A stretch of 61,073 nucleotides of DNA. Origin: a virus. Positions within the stretch are counted from its first letter, which is position 1; each line of letters opens with the position of its first letter. The notes beneath the pieces were generated by a model. The model saw only the letters and a program-made list of their open reading frames with translations, ran no database searches and was not told the origin of the DNA. Positions 1 to 9,880 of this stretch are shown here, one piece after another. The stretch covers positions 1 to 61,073 of IMG/VR virus record IMGVR_UViG_3300022747_000019. One strand, given 5' to 3'. The translations under genes were made by a program, and so were the position numbers.

Positions 1-3000
1 TAGGGGCATAATAGCTTCAGGGCCTGCTTCTCCCATTAAGCCTGTACCGTGTGCAAACTTAAATAGAGTTGGAGAAGTTACTAAAGAATTAGTAAACATT
101 CCGCCTTTTGCAAATGCCTGAATACCGCCTTCATAAGCTTTACCAAGTGCAGCAGTAGTACTCATTGCTGTTATACCAGCGTCCATATTAGGCACATTAG
201 TAACACCAGGGATACTTCCGGCACTTGGACCACCAAACATAGATTTTAGGAAACCACCAATACCCGGTTGCATTACGCTAAATAATGCTTCCATTTGTTT
301 ACGTAACTGAATACGGATCAGGTCGGCCAGCATAGAATCAACTAAACTCTTGAAGTTTAGTTTACCAGTTCTTGTAAACTCTACAAGAGCATCGGCCATG
401 CTTGTAAAGGCACCTTTCACAACATTATTCATTTCCATAAATGTGGAAGCCATATCTGCTGTAGCATTAATAGAATATCTTTGTGCTTGATTTACTGTAT
501 CAAGAGCAATTTTCTTTCTATTTAAAGCTTCGGTTTCTTGGTCAATAATACCTTGAGCAATCTTTAATTCAGATTCTGGGATTTCTTTATTTCGTTTGGC
601 TTGATCTAATAAGTCTTGGCTTTTCTGTATAGCTAACTTTTCTGTTTCTAAATCTTTAGATTTAGCTAGATATTCGTTGTCTACCTTCTGTAGTTCAATG
701 TTAGCTCTTTGACGAGCAGCTTCTTCATTAGAAATTAAACCTAGAGCATTTCTATAAGAGATTTCTGCTTCTTGTTGCTGAGCTTTTCCAGCCGCTATTT
801 CTAAATCTGCCTGTCTTACTGCTTTAGCAGCAGCTTCTTGTCTTTGTTTAATAGATTCGATACCAGTGATTCTATCACTTTCAAACTTACTATTTACGTT
901 AGCAATATCAGTAGCATTTTTTAACTTTAGATTCTTAAGATCAGTTTCTAACTGTGTCTTTCTATCAATATCTTCTTTATTCTTAGATCCTGCTAGTTTT
1001 AGAATCTGAGTATTGATGGCATCTTCTTCTTTAAGGGCTTGTAGTCTTAATACTTCTACATCAGCAGCTCTCTTAGATTCTGATAATGTATTACTATAGA
1101 TACCTAACTGTCTAGAAGCTTCATCAACAGTTTTTAACTTTGTTTGTTGTTCTAAAATTGCTGCATCGTTTATGGCATTTTGCTTCTTTAGATTCTCATC
1201 TAGCAGTTTAGCACCTAATTCGAGACCTGCAGATTTCTTCTGACCAGTAATACCTGCTACAGCCGCTTCTCTCTGCTTCTCTATTAAACCATAAGCGCCT
1301 AGAGATTGTCTTGCTGCTTCCATAGCTACAGGACTAAATCCTTGCGTAGATGCTTTGCTCTGAATTGCACTTCTTGCTGCAAACATTTCCAAAGTAGCAG
1401 TACCAGAAGTAACCATATTTTCAGCAGCGATCTTTTCAGTCTCACTAACTTTTCCACCAGTTCTAGCGGATTCTAAAATACGTTTACCTGTTTCTACACT
1501 TTGTACGGCTGTTAGTCTTGTTAACTCATCAGTGTTTTTCTGAGTGGCTAATTGTTGTGCATACGAAGCTTTTACAAGTTCTTCCTGAATATTAAGTTCA
1601 CGAATCTTTAGATCATATTCACGCTTAGCAGTGCCAGACCCGGCTTGACCGTAAATACCTACTTGCGTACGTTCTACACCTATTTGAGCTAATTCCTTAG
1701 CCTTCTTAAGACCTAATTCAATTTTCTCAAATGCAACAGAGTAGATATCTGCTAACAGTTTAGGTCCTGTTTCTTTTACGAAAGATTCGGCTTCTTTCTT
1801 TAAGCTCGCTAAACTATTCTTAGAGTTACTTACGGCTGTTTTTGCCTCAATTCTAGCACGAATTAATTCTGCGGCAGACTGACCAGGAGTTGCTCTAGCT
1901 GACTCAATATCTTTAGCAGCTATAGTAGATTTGTTAACAGCTTCATTAGCTTGATTAATTCTTTCTACATATTCTGCGGCTTTAGCCGCCTGCTTAAAAC
2001 TAGTCTCGCTAAGGCTAGCTAGCATCTGTGGATTTTTTGCGATCTCAGCAATAGCGCTGAGTGCTTTTAAAGGATCCATTAATGCCATAGAAAATCTATT
2101 AGCAGCTGTTACTAATTCAGTACCTAACTTACCCTGTAAGTCAGTAAAAGCATTGGATAAAGAAATCTGATCACTGATCTTATCAATTTCTTTTAAACTC
2201 TCTGTAAAAGCTTTAGTTGCATTAGCAGAATATGCTTCTTGTTTAGCTACTTCTTCAAACGCACGATGTAACTCTTTAATTTTTGCGATTTTCTGAGTTT
2301 CAGACATACCGCTGAATACTTTTTCAAGTACGGAAGCATTATTAATATCTTTAGGATCTATCTTCAATACTTTACTAGCAATATTACCTAATTGTTCAGA
2401 CTTTCTAGAACTACTTTCTAGTAGATTAGATAATGATTGAATATCCTCAATAGTACTAGCTACTAGTTTCTGAGTATTAGATCCACCCCAGATACTAGCG
2501 AAAGAATCTTTAAATTTATCCCAGCCATTGGCAGCTTGGTTAAACTTATAGACTGCTAACAATTGATTACCTAAAGCTTCTGTAACTTGGGTTAGAGCGT
2601 TACTGAAAGCAGCTACACTCTCTACACTAAATGCTTGCTTCTTTTTAGTAGTATATAGATCAAAAGTATCAGCGGCAGTTTTTACTGCGGCTGTATTTTC
2701 CTGTGTAGCATTATTAAATTCTTCTTGCTGTTTAGTAGCTTTAGAAGCCCAGCCATCAAAAATAGAATATGCTGCAGATAGCAGTGCAAATAATTCTAAG
2801 TAAGGTGCTATAGCGGATAATGCAGTACCGATAGCGGAACCCATAATGATAAAACTACCAGATACTAACGTAGTGATAGCTCTTAGACCTCTTAGTCCCG
2901 TGCCTGTATGCCCAATCTTTTCGCCAAGTTCATCAAATACTGGAACACCGCTTTTGATGTTTTCAAATAGGTTTTTAAAGGCTTGACCCATACCTTTTGT

Positions 3001-4560
3001 AGCAGTGTCTACACCAACCTGTGCTAATACTGCTGATGAAAGAGCCTTTTGTTGTGCGTGTTCTGCAACTAATCCACGCATACCTTCACCAGTGAACCAT
3101 TTAGGCTTTTTCTCTTCTACTTTAGAAGTAGCTTCATTAATCTTAACCTGCTCTTTAGCAGCGTCAGCAAGAACATCTTTAGTAATGCGTAGATTAGCAA
3201 TACGCTTTTCTTCGGCTGCAATTATATCTCTATAAGCAGACAGCTTACTAGCATCACCTTTATCTGTTTCTTTATATAGTTCTTTAGTTTTATCTAAAAG
3301 AGTTGTTCTGCGCTTAATCTCTGTGTCTACACTTTTGCCTAGAGCTTCTGAGTCTACAGAGCCTGACATAGCTTGTGCTACTATCTTAGATTTTTTAGAC
3401 AGGGTAGTAGCTAATAGTGTTTGAGCTTGTGCGATTTTACTATTGATAGACTGTTGGATCGGTCCGATCTTTTTATCTAACTCAGCTAGATCTTTTTCTA
3501 CAGAATAAATCTGGAATGCATCATGTACTCGCTTAGCGTTGGCCGCAGAATCTGCTGCTGTTTTAGCTAAGTTTTCACGCCAAGCACCTAGTGCTGGTAA
3601 TGCTTGTTTAATTAGTGTAGTACCTATCAGTGCAAATACACCTGCTAGTGCAGTAGGCGATTCTGACAATACTTTTACGATAGGCCCTAGTACATTGTTT
3701 ACCAAACCTAACCCAGCATTTGCTAAGTTAGTCATAGAAGCTAATAGCTTATCGTAAGGATTAGCCGGTATATCTATGTTACTGAATTTTTCTTTACCTT
3801 GCTGCAGTACTTCATTAGCAAAGGCTTGGCGCTTTTCTAGATCGGATAGCGAATTAGCAGTTTTACCAATAGACATAGCATATTTAGCTGTAGCTGTATC
3901 TACTCGAACTAAAATACCCAATTCGTCTAATAATTCTGGTTCTAGCTTTGTAATACCGCGACTTAGACGACTAACGGCATCTGGCATTGAAATACCAAGT
4001 GCCTGAGAGGCTTTCTTGGCTACTTCAGCCATTTCTAAAATTTGCTTGTTTCCCATTCCGCCTGCGCTACTTAAAGCAACGGCGGACATAGCATCCTTTA
4101 AACTAACTGCACCGTCAGTTGCTTTAACTAACTGCTCAGATAGAGTTCCCAAACTTTTACCACTAGCTGCACCTAACTGGTCAAGACCTTTGACCATATT
4201 AGCAGACTCCATAGCGGAGCTTAGTGCGCGAAATGCTGCGCCAACAGCAAATAAGTTAGCAGCAAATGTAGCATAGACGTGAACAAGCCCGCCTAAACCT
4301 TGTGCTTGTTTAGCGAAATCGCGTCCTGCAGCACCGGTACCGACAGCAGCACGGGCTACCCCGAATTCTGCGCCTTCTGCGGTGCTCATGCTTGCTCCTT
4401 TTAAGGCACTAGTGGTTTTAGGTGCCATGGCCGCTTTAACAGCGGTTGCTGAAGCTGCTACACTATCGTAAGCCCTGCGTAAATCTTGCGCATCTTTAAC
4501 CACTTTCTTGGTGCTGCCGTTGTCATCAACGTCTACACCAATTTTAATATTTTCTGCCAT
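1..4560 (-). CDS. Tail tape measure protein (partial, C-terminus off the left edge)
   Basis: Sets tail length and helps eject DNA. At least 1520 codons stay open to position 1. The start (ATG at 4560) has GGAG upstream and gives MAENIKIGVDVDD. Long helical, Ala/Lys/Glu-rich coiled-coil stretches surround a hydrophobic segment near residue 600 (FIIMGSAIGTALSAIAPYL). The visible end reads GLMGEAGPEAIMPL, a motif typical of lambda gpH-type tape measure C-terminal domains. It lies downstream of the frameshifted tail chaperones, as in lambda, but has its own promoter and is separated from them by a terminator. Several plus-strand ORFs inside it are shadows. Confidence 0.93.
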   Translation of the reverse strand, partial: MAENIKIGVDVDDNGSTKKVVKDAQDLRRAYDSVAASATAVKAAMAPKTTSALKGASMSTAEGAEFGVARAAVGTGAAGRDFAKQAQGLGGLVHVYATFAANLFAVGAAFRALSSAMESANMVKGLDQLGAASGKSLGTLSEQLVKATDGAVSLKDAMSAVALSSAGGMGNKQILEMAEVAKKASQALGISMPDAVSRLSRGITKLEPELLDELGILVRVDTATAKYAMSIGKTANSLSDLEKRQAFANEVLQQGKEKFSNIDIPANPYDKLLASMTNLANAGLGLVNNVLGPIVKVLSESPTALAGVFALIGTTLIKQALPALGAWRENLAKTAADSAANAKRVHDAFQIYSVEKDLAELDKKIGPIQQSINSKIAQAQTLLATTLSKKSKIVAQAMSGSVDSEALGKSVDTEIKRRTTLLDKTKELYKETDKGDASKLSAYRDIIAAEEKRIANLRITKDVLADAAKEQVKINEATSKVEEKKPKWFTGEGMRGLVAEHAQQKALSSAVLAQVGVDTATKGMGQAFKNLFENIKSGVPVFDELGEKIGHTGTGLRGLRAITTLVSGSFIIMGSAIGTALSAIAPYLELFALLSAAYSIFDGWASKATKQQEEFNNATQENTAAVKTAADTFDLYTTKKKQAFSVESVAAFSNALTQVTEALGNQLLAVYKFNQAANGWDKFKDSFASIWGGSNTQKLVASTIEDIQSLSNLLESSSRKSEQLGNIASKVLKIDPKDINNASVLEKVFSGMSETQKIAKIKELHRAFEEVAKQEAYSANATKAFTESLKEIDKISDQISLSNAFTDLQGKLGTELVTAANRFSMALMDPLKALSAIAEIAKNPQMLASLSETSFKQAAKAAEYVERINQANEAVNKSTIAAKDIESARATPGQSAAELIRARIEAKTAVSNSKNSLASLKKEAESFVKETGPKLLADIYSVAFEKIELGLKKAKELAQIGVERTQVGIYGQAGSGTAKREYDLKIRELNIQEELVKASYAQQLATQKNTDELTRLTAVQSVETGKRILESARTGGKVSETEKIAAENMVTSGTATLEMFAARSAIQSKASTQGFSPVAMEAARQSLGAYGLIEKQREAAVAGITGQKKSAGLELGAKLLDENLKKQNAINDAAILEQQTKLKTVDEASRQLGIYSNTLSESKRAADVEVLRLQALKEEDAINTQILKLAGSKNKEDIDRKTQLETDLKNLKLKNATDIANVNSKFESDRITGIESIKQRQEAAAKAVRQADLEIAAGKAQQQEAEISYRNALGLISNEEAARQRANIELQKVDNEYLAKSKDLETEKLAIQKSQDLLDQAKRNKEIPESELKIAQGIIDQETEALNRKKIALDTVNQAQRYSINATADMASTFMEMNNVVKGAFTSMADALVEFTRTGKLNFKSLVDSMLADLIRIQLRKQMEALFSVMQPGIGGFLKSMFGGPSAGSIPGVTNVPNMDAGITAMSTTAALGKAYEGGIQAFAKGGMFTNSLVTSPTLFKFAHGTGLMGEAGPEAIMPL

Positions 4561-4635
4561 AGTTTCTCCTATTAGCAATATGATCTAAAGGTACGATGGC
4601 CTTTAAATTTTTAGCGTATTTTCCATATCCACCTT

Positions 4636-4664
4636 ATTATATCACTTAAGGATGCCAAAGTCAA
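4636..4664 (-). promoter_or_regulatory. Promoter of the tape measure gene
   Basis: Minus strand reads TTGACT, 17 nt, TATAAT, about 75 nt upstream of the tape measure start and just after the terminator of the preceding tail genes. The gene can therefore be transcribed independently. Confidence 0.75.
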
Positions 4665-4691
4665 TACCGAAATTTTTTGAACCAAAAAAGA

Positions 4692-4721
4692 AAGCCCCGT
4701 AAGGGTTAGCTTACGGGGCTT
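4692..4721 (-). terminator. Intrinsic terminator after the tail chaperone genes
   Basis: A perfect 12-bp stem (AAGCCCCGTAAG and its complement) with a 6-nt loop is followed on the minus strand by TTCTTTTTT. It separates the chaperones from the tape measure gene. Confidence 0.85.
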
Positions 4722-4728
4722 CTTAATT

Positions 4729-5501
4729 TTATTCAGATTTTGTTTTCTGAGCGGCTATAAGTTTGCTTCTTGTGGAGTCCATAAGGGATATCCAGTCTAA
4801 AACATACTTACGATCACGCTTCTCTATTTCTAATATATCTAAAATTTCGGATAGGCCTACATAGCTTTTACCCATATAACTACCACCGAATGTATCCCAT
4901 TCGTCTCGTAGTTTGTAGTAAACGCCAATAGCTTCCTGAACTAAATCTGGGAAGTCGTCTATTTCAACGGGAACTTCATCCGGATCGGGTTCGTTGCCTA
5001 GAGCCTCACACATCTCAAAATACTGCTCTTTTGTCATTCCAACAGATCCATTCTGAAAGAATGACACTAGCATTTTATTTATTTCTGTGCGCTGCTCTTC
5101 TGAAAGTTTCCCAAATCGGTAACAATCTCGGAAATGAATGCATCGAAATTAGAAGAATTCTTCATTAAGAAAAGAGCATTTTCTTCAGAATATTCTAGTT
5201 CTGCATCAGGGTCTTGACCAGTTAAATCAACAGGAGCTAATTGTTCAAGATAAGAAAGCTTTAAACCGTCCCAACCTTGAATCGATTCTTTAACATAAAG
5301 TTGTAAGAATAGCTCGTCATTAAGTTCTTCTACTGGCTGACGATTTTTAAAAGAGGTTTTAGTAGCTTTCTTACGGATATTAATTAATGTCTCACGAGAC
5401 AAGAAGCTTACTGTAACTGTAAAACCAGGTAGTCCTGGATAATCAACGTCTACAGTTTTTGAAGGTACTAAAAGTGCTTTAAGCGAAATATTTGTTGCCA
5501 T
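4729..5501 (-). CDS. Tail assembly chaperone, -1 frameshift product (gpG-T type)
   Basis: The downstream frame (4729-5073 from its first ATG) is open upstream without a stop back past the slippery heptamer at 5112-5106. Slipping -1 there joins about 132 residues of the first ORF to about 125 residues beginning LSEEQRTEINK, giving a product of about 257 aa. In lambda-like phages the short and long forms together coat the tape measure protein during tail assembly. The order (tail tube, G/GT, tape measure) and the reading frames match that arrangement. The second part might also be translated alone from ATG 5073, but I see no convincing ribosome binding site there. Confidence 0.85.
5079..5501 (-). 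CDS. Tail assembly chaperone, short form (gpG-like)
   Basis: 140 aa; zero-frame product of the frameshift pair. It starts MATNISLKALL and ends NFQKSSAQK just after the slippery site. Position between the tail tube and tape measure genes and the frameshift signal identify the role; sequence similarity to lambda gpG is not obvious by eye. Confidence 0.8.
   Translation of the reverse strand: MATNISLKALLVPSKTVDVDYPGLPGFTVTVSFLSRETLINIRKKATKTSFKNRQPVEELNDELFLQLYVKESIQGWDGLKLSYLEQLAPVDLTGQDPDAELEYSEENALFLMKNSSNFDAFISEIVTDLGNFQKSSAQK
5106..5112 (-). other. Programmed -1 ribosomal frameshift heptamer G GGA AAC
   Basis: In the zero frame the codons are TTG GGA AAC TTT, so GGGAAAC fits the X XXY YYZ slippery pattern (the lambda G-T site is GGGAAAG). 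The -1 frame continues without a stop into the downstream ORF. Confidence 0.88.
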
Positions 5502-5538
5502 TTGGATTTTATCCGATTTTATTATAAGAAGTAAAAAG

Positions 5539-5562
5539 AGAGGTGGTGATCAAGCCACCTCT
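5539..5562 (-). terminator. Terminator after the tail tube gene
   Basis: An AGAGGTGG/CCACCTCT stem is followed on the minus strand by CTTTTTAC, directly after the tail tube stop codon and before the chaperone genes. Confidence 0.75.
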
Positions 5563-5575
5563 ATAAAATTATTGC

Positions 5576-7045
5576 TTATGCGTAGTAACGGATAGCAATA
5601 TCGTTAGTCTGAGTTAAGTCGTAAACGTTGCCGTTTGCAGTTGAACTCGGTACGAAACCTTGACCAGTGAAGTTAATAGCTGTAGAAACAACTTGTTGAA
5701 CGTTAACTGTAGGAACGCCGATTGTTACAGATGGAAGATCTAAAACAACCTTAGTAGCATTTGCAGCACCGCCGATTGCTAACTGTAGAGAGAACATAGG
5801 TTCAACTGTAACAGAAGCAGCAGCCAACATGTCCGCTAGTAACTGACCTGTGCCACCAACGCCTGTACCAGTCTTTAAGTACGCATCAATAGTACCAGTA
5901 ATAGAACGAGTACCTGTGTAATACGTGATAGGTAAGTTAACTGTACCTAGGTTAGCTGGAGTAATGAAGTTGATGTTGTTACTGATAGTGATAGAACCAC
6001 CAGTTAGGGCTAATGTATAACCTGTACCACCTGCAGCAACTGTAGAACCAGTATTATCAACTAAAGCGTTTACTAGGCTTAGGCCAACAGTAGATAGCTT
6101 GTTAGTGATATATTGAGCAGCAGTATTCTTAGGAGCGAAGTTACCGCTTAGTGTACCACCACCGAAAGCACCACCAACAGCGGTTGCGCCAGTAGCAATC
6201 TGACGTAGCTGAGTAGCTTGTCCAGTCCATGCAGCAGTAGCGATAGCATCTAGACCGAAGTCGATAACAACTTGGTTTAGAGCAGAATTGTCAACAGCGT
6301 AAGCAACTTGGTCAACCAAGAAGATTAGACCGAATTTTTGTAGTTGGTTCTTGTTAGATCCGCCAGAAGTAACTAGAGAGTAGTTAGTTCCGCCTGCAGG
6401 AGCCCAGCCAGACTTGTATAACTTGATAGTGCCGTAAGTGATACCAGTAATAGTACCTGCTTTTGGATTTACTAAGTCAGCAGTGATAGAAGTGCCAGAA
6501 ACAGCAGTAACTTTTGCAGCTGCGTTTAAGTACTGTAGGTCACTTGATGGAGCACCAGTTAAACCAGTGATAACTACTACGTCACCAACGTTTACACCAG
6601 CAGCTGTTAGACCTGTACCAGCGATAGTAACTGTACCTGCACCGTTTAGGAAGGAATAAGTAACACCACTTAGTGTACCACCAACAGAAACTGTATTAGC
6701 AGTAGAAATATCTTGGTCAGAGAATAGAGCGTTCCATAGAACACCTTCTTCAGCAGTAACAGCACTACCTGTATTGAATGGGCGAATATAAGTAGAGAAA
6801 GAGAAGTCAACAGGAGCTAAACTCGTGTTGAAAGCGCGCTCGCCACGAGTAGGAGCAACACCAGCTTCAGCAATCGTTACCTTATCGCTGTTTGTATTTT
6901 GTGAGAACGAGAATCCATCTAAAACTTGCAATTCGAAGGTATTAGATGCGGTAAAGCCAGAAGCTTTAACCTTATAACCGTTAGCAGCAGTATCTAGGTT
7001 TGTAGTAAAGAATACCTTACTATTACGGACTAAATTTAATGCCAT
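5576..7045 (-). CDS. Major tail tube protein
   Basis: 489 aa, rich in Gly, Thr, Ala and Val as expected for a beta-rich virion subunit. The N-terminus (MALNLVRNSKVFFTT) and the segment with FELQVLDGFSFSQ followed by TRGERAFNTSLAPVDFSFSTYIRP resemble tail tube proteins of long-tailed phages. The middle, about residues 115-350, is a low-complexity Gly/Thr region that may be an extra immunoglobulin-like decoration domain. It sits between the tail terminator and chaperone genes and has its own terminator, consistent with a highly expressed structural gene. Confidence 0.82.
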   Translation of the reverse strand: MALNLVRNSKVFFTTNLDTAANGYKVKASGFTASNTFELQVLDGFSFSQNTNSDKVTIAEAGVAPTRGERAFNTSLAPVDFSFSTYIRPFNTGSAVTAEEGVLWNALFSDQDISTANTVSVGGTLSGVTYSFLNGAGTVTIAGTGLTAAGVNVGDVVVITGLTGAPSSDLQYLNAAAKVTAVSGTSITADLVNPKAGTITGITYGTIKLYKSGWAPAGGTNYSLVTSGGSNKNQLQKFGLIFLVDQVAYAVDNSALNQVVIDFGLDAIATAAWTGQATQLRQIATGATAVGGAFGGGTLSGNFAPKNTAAQYITNKLSTVGLSLVNALVDNTGSTVAAGGTGYTLALTGGSITISNNINFITPANLGTVNLPITYYTGTRSITGTIDAYLKTGTGVGGTGQLLADMLAAASVTVEPMFSLQLAIGGAANATKVVLDLPSVTIGVPTVNVQQVVSTAINFTGQGFVPSSTANGNVYDLTQTNDIAIRYYA

Positions 7046-7126
7046 AATCTTTCCTTTATGTTTTTGGTTCTACCTGAACACTCTTGCTAGATTTTTATCT
7101 GCGTAGGAGTTTGGATATTACCGTGG

Positions 7127-7564
7127 TTACATGAGTGCATAACGCACTTGTATTGTCATCTCTCCGATTGCATAAGGCGCTAATAGTCCTTCATCGGTGA
7201 TAATTGAACTAACTAGAATCTCAGTAGTTTCGTAGTTGTTATCCGCATCGTACATTAAAACACGATTATCGTGGATTACTTTCTCTACATCTTCTAGTAG
7301 GTTTTCCAGTTGTTGTTGCGAATCTTCTTCTTTACAATAAATTTTTAAAGTAAGATTTAGATACGCCCAGGTAAAATCACCTGGAAGATATTCACGCATT
7401 TCGGAACCTGCCACTGTGTAAACACAAGGAAAGTCGTGTACTTCATCCCAAAACTTTAAATATGGATAAGCATTATTAAAGATATTTGATTTGAAACTAC
7501 CTGTTCCGTCAATTTGTTTTAACTTTTCTGTGAGAGCTTTAATTATTGAAGTTCTACGGCTCAT
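7127..7564 (-). CDS. Putative tail terminator / tail completion protein
   Basis: 145 aa. Its length, its position between the neck-type gene and the tail tube gene, and its composition fit the tail terminator (gpU-like) class that caps the tube. It overlaps the stop of the upstream gene by 4 nt. Assignment rests mainly on synteny. Confidence 0.6.
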   Translation of the reverse strand: MSRRTSIIKALTEKLKQIDGTGSFKSNIFNNAYPYLKFWDEVHDFPCVYTVAGSEMREYLPGDFTWAYLNLTLKIYCKEEDSQQQLENLLEDVEKVIHDNRVLMYDADNNYETTEILVSSIITDEGLLAPYAIGEMTIQVRYALM

Positions 7565-9177
7565 ACTGATACTGCCCTCAATCTATTTGCCACCTTTTCA
7601 GCGGCGATTTCTCGGATCGATCTACTTATTAGCAACTTAGGGTCGCGAGAGGTAGGAATACTTTGTTTTCCACCCTGAGAGAAAGTTGCGTATGGGTTTT
7701 TCATATATGAGTAGAAAATAGTAATTAATCCCTCTCTACTTTGAGATAATCTTTCAACTTTAACTGTAGAAGCGAATCTACCTGTTCTATAATTAAGAAT
7801 ATCTTTACGACTTCCGTCACCCATATTAGCAGAGATAACGTCTTGCAAGTGCGTATTAATTAACGATTGCAAACTTGATAAATTAACCTGTTGGCTAGCA
7901 GATTTCTGAGCAGTAGCTGCTTTTGAAACACTAGATTTAATCTCAGCTAAAAGTTTCTTACCTTCTTGAGCCGACTTTGCTAAACTAGCAGTACTTGCTA
8001 TCTTCTGAGGTGCAGATTTTTGGCTATATACCGTAACAGGATTATGTTGTATTTTTAAAGGCTCTACTGCTTTGCCTTTTATAGTATTGGCAATAGCACT
8101 TGCAATATATTCTTTTACTGTTTTTGAGCTTTTAAGATCTAATATATACTTACCAGGGTCAGCTATATAGCCTTGGAGAACTTTCTCCATTTGACTAGTA
8201 TACTTATCTAGCTTAACTACTAAGTTATCAAATGACTTAGCAGCTTCTGATACAGAACCTATCTTAGGTATACCTATCAGTCTTGTTTTCTTAGTATCGT
8301 ATTCAGCTGTCAGTAATTTCATTAAACTTGAAATTATCTGCAAGCCTTTTGTAATTTTACCAGTATCCTGATTACCGATTCCGCCTTCAGAGTATTTCTC
8401 TTGGAATTCGATATTCATAAAGATTCTACCAGCGGAGAAGTCTTTTTGGATAGCGGCGTTTAGTTCTGAATATATGGGTTTATTAGATAAAGTACTTGAT
8501 GCTCTATCTAAGTCCACGGATAGCTTAATAATTCTATCCAGTAAATCGTTTTCTTCTGTTATACCGCCAGCACTCAGTAACTGACGTCCAGTAGTTTGTG
8601 CGTATATGTGACCGCGTTCAAATAGTGCGGTAACTTCTTTTTTCGCAATTTCAGCAGATTTACCCTGAAAAGCTCCTAGTGTACGCAGAAATTCTACTAT
8701 ATGGTTTAGTGTGTTAGCATGTGAAAAATCAAGTCCGCGGAACGCAGTTGCTTGAGTCTTAACACCTTCTTCAGCCAGTACGCTACCAATAGTTCTATTT
8801 GATTTTCCAATTATATTTGAGCCAGTTTCGGAGTAAACCTCGAAGTGTCGGGCTTTTAATCCACCGTAATTTTGCTGCAAAAATATAAGATATAACTCTA
8901 GCCCCGATTGAGGGTCTAGTCCAGGTACAAATGCGGATATTAAACTAGCCGCACTCTCTTTGGTAATAACTAATCTAGTTCTACCTTGTTGCTCGCCAAC
9001 GTCTCGGAATTTTTCACTGTCTGCACTTAAGATAGACGCTGCACTGAGCATTCGATTCTTACTAGCCAATGCTTTAGTACTATATTCTAGTAATCTACGT
9101 TGCATACTCTGTAAATCAGAGACTGCGGAAGCATTGGCCTTATTACGCAGAGCAGAGCTAAATTCTTGAATACTCAT
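7561..9177 (-). CDS. Putative head-tail joining or neck protein with long N-terminal helical region
   Basis: 538 aa. The last 110 residues (about YRTGRFASTVKVERLSQS, then YSYMKNPYATFSQGG and the SRSIREIAAEKVANRL end) look like short neck or tail-completion proteins, whereas residues 1-400 are helical and unfamiliar. Such a long N-terminal extension is unusual for this position. It overlaps its upstream neighbour by ATGA coupling. Confidence 0.5.
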   Translation of the reverse strand: MSIQEFSSALRNKANASAVSDLQSMQRRLLEYSTKALASKNRMLSAASILSADSEKFRDVGEQQGRTRLVITKESAASLISAFVPGLDPQSGLELYLIFLQQNYGGLKARHFEVYSETGSNIIGKSNRTIGSVLAEEGVKTQATAFRGLDFSHANTLNHIVEFLRTLGAFQGKSAEIAKKEVTALFERGHIYAQTTGRQLLSAGGITEENDLLDRIIKLSVDLDRASSTLSNKPIYSELNAAIQKDFSAGRIFMNIEFQEKYSEGGIGNQDTGKITKGLQIISSLMKLLTAEYDTKKTRLIGIPKIGSVSEAAKSFDNLVVKLDKYTSQMEKVLQGYIADPGKYILDLKSSKTVKEYIASAIANTIKGKAVEPLKIQHNPVTVYSQKSAPQKIASTASLAKSAQEGKKLLAEIKSSVSKAATAQKSASQQVNLSSLQSLINTHLQDVISANMGDGSRKDILNYRTGRFASTVKVERLSQSREGLITIFYSYMKNPYATFSQGGKQSIPTSRDPKLLISRSIREIAAEKVANRLRAVSV

Positions 9178-9755
9178 CCGTAATATGCCGTATGTTGGTC
9201 TAGTACTCTGCGAATATGTGCAGGTAAGCTAGTATTAGTGATATATTCGATTTGTACTGTATTGGCGCCAATAGCTTTCTGCGAGTGAACTGCCGCATCA
9301 TTACGTACATAGTACTGAATCAAATCAGCAATAGCTAATTTTAAATCAGGAGGAATTGCTTCATATCCAGCATTATAAGTAACGCGGAAGGCATTTGTTT
9401 TAAAGTAGTTAAAGTACTGAGCTGCGATTAGTTCGATAGCGCTCTCTTCTGGAACTACTACGTAATCTGCATATTCTGTTAATGTTGTATAAGTTTTTCC
9501 GAAGTCATCGGAGAACTCTACAGAACCTACTTGCATTACTGGAGTTTCTGTTAGCAGCATACGGTTGCCGTGTGCACCGCCTCTAAATGTATCAGTCTTA
9601 GGATCATCAACAAAATCCAAGAAAGTTCTGCGGCAAATATTTTTTACTAAGGCACTTACCTGAGGGATTAGTTGTTTAACTGTCGCATCCTGATTTGTGC
9701 TTGAAATTCCAAGATATGTTTTGTATTCTGCGAGCGTAATTAAATCTAATGCCAT
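9174..9755 (-). CDS. Head-tail connector protein (HK97 gp6-like)
   Basis: 193 aa starting MALDLITLAEYKTYLGIS, with ATVKQLIPQVSALVKNICRRTF and later TYNAGYEAIPPDLKLAIADLIQYY. This pattern is typical of gp6-like connector or DNA-packaging proteins that bind under the portal. It follows the capsid gene, the usual position. Confidence 0.82.
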   Translation of the reverse strand: MALDLITLAEYKTYLGISSTNQDATVKQLIPQVSALVKNICRRTFLDFVDDPKTDTFRGGAHGNRMLLTETPVMQVGSVEFSDDFGKTYTTLTEYADYVVVPEESAIELIAAQYFNYFKTNAFRVTYNAGYEAIPPDLKLAIADLIQYYVRNDAAVHSQKAIGANTVQIEYITNTSLPAHIRRVLDQHTAYYG

Positions 9756-9830
9756 AGAATATCCTTTATGTCTTTTATAAATATACCAGACATTTCCGCT
9801 TCAATTGCGTGGTGTGTAATATACTTATAA

Positions 9831-9857
9831 AAGACAAGGAACCGAAGTTCCTTGTCT
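9831..9857 (-). terminator. Terminator after the capsid gene
   Basis: An AGACAAGGAA/TTCCTTGTCT stem with a 6-nt loop, followed on the minus strand by TTTTATAAG. It lies about 25 nt after the capsid stop codon. Confidence 0.8.
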
Positions 9858-9880
9858 GAGAGATTATCTCAATCGTTAGA

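Noticed and set aside
3005-4276. Several plus-strand ORFs inside the tape measure gene
   Set aside because: They run antisense to a long clean coding frame, have no ribosome sites and show shadow-type composition.
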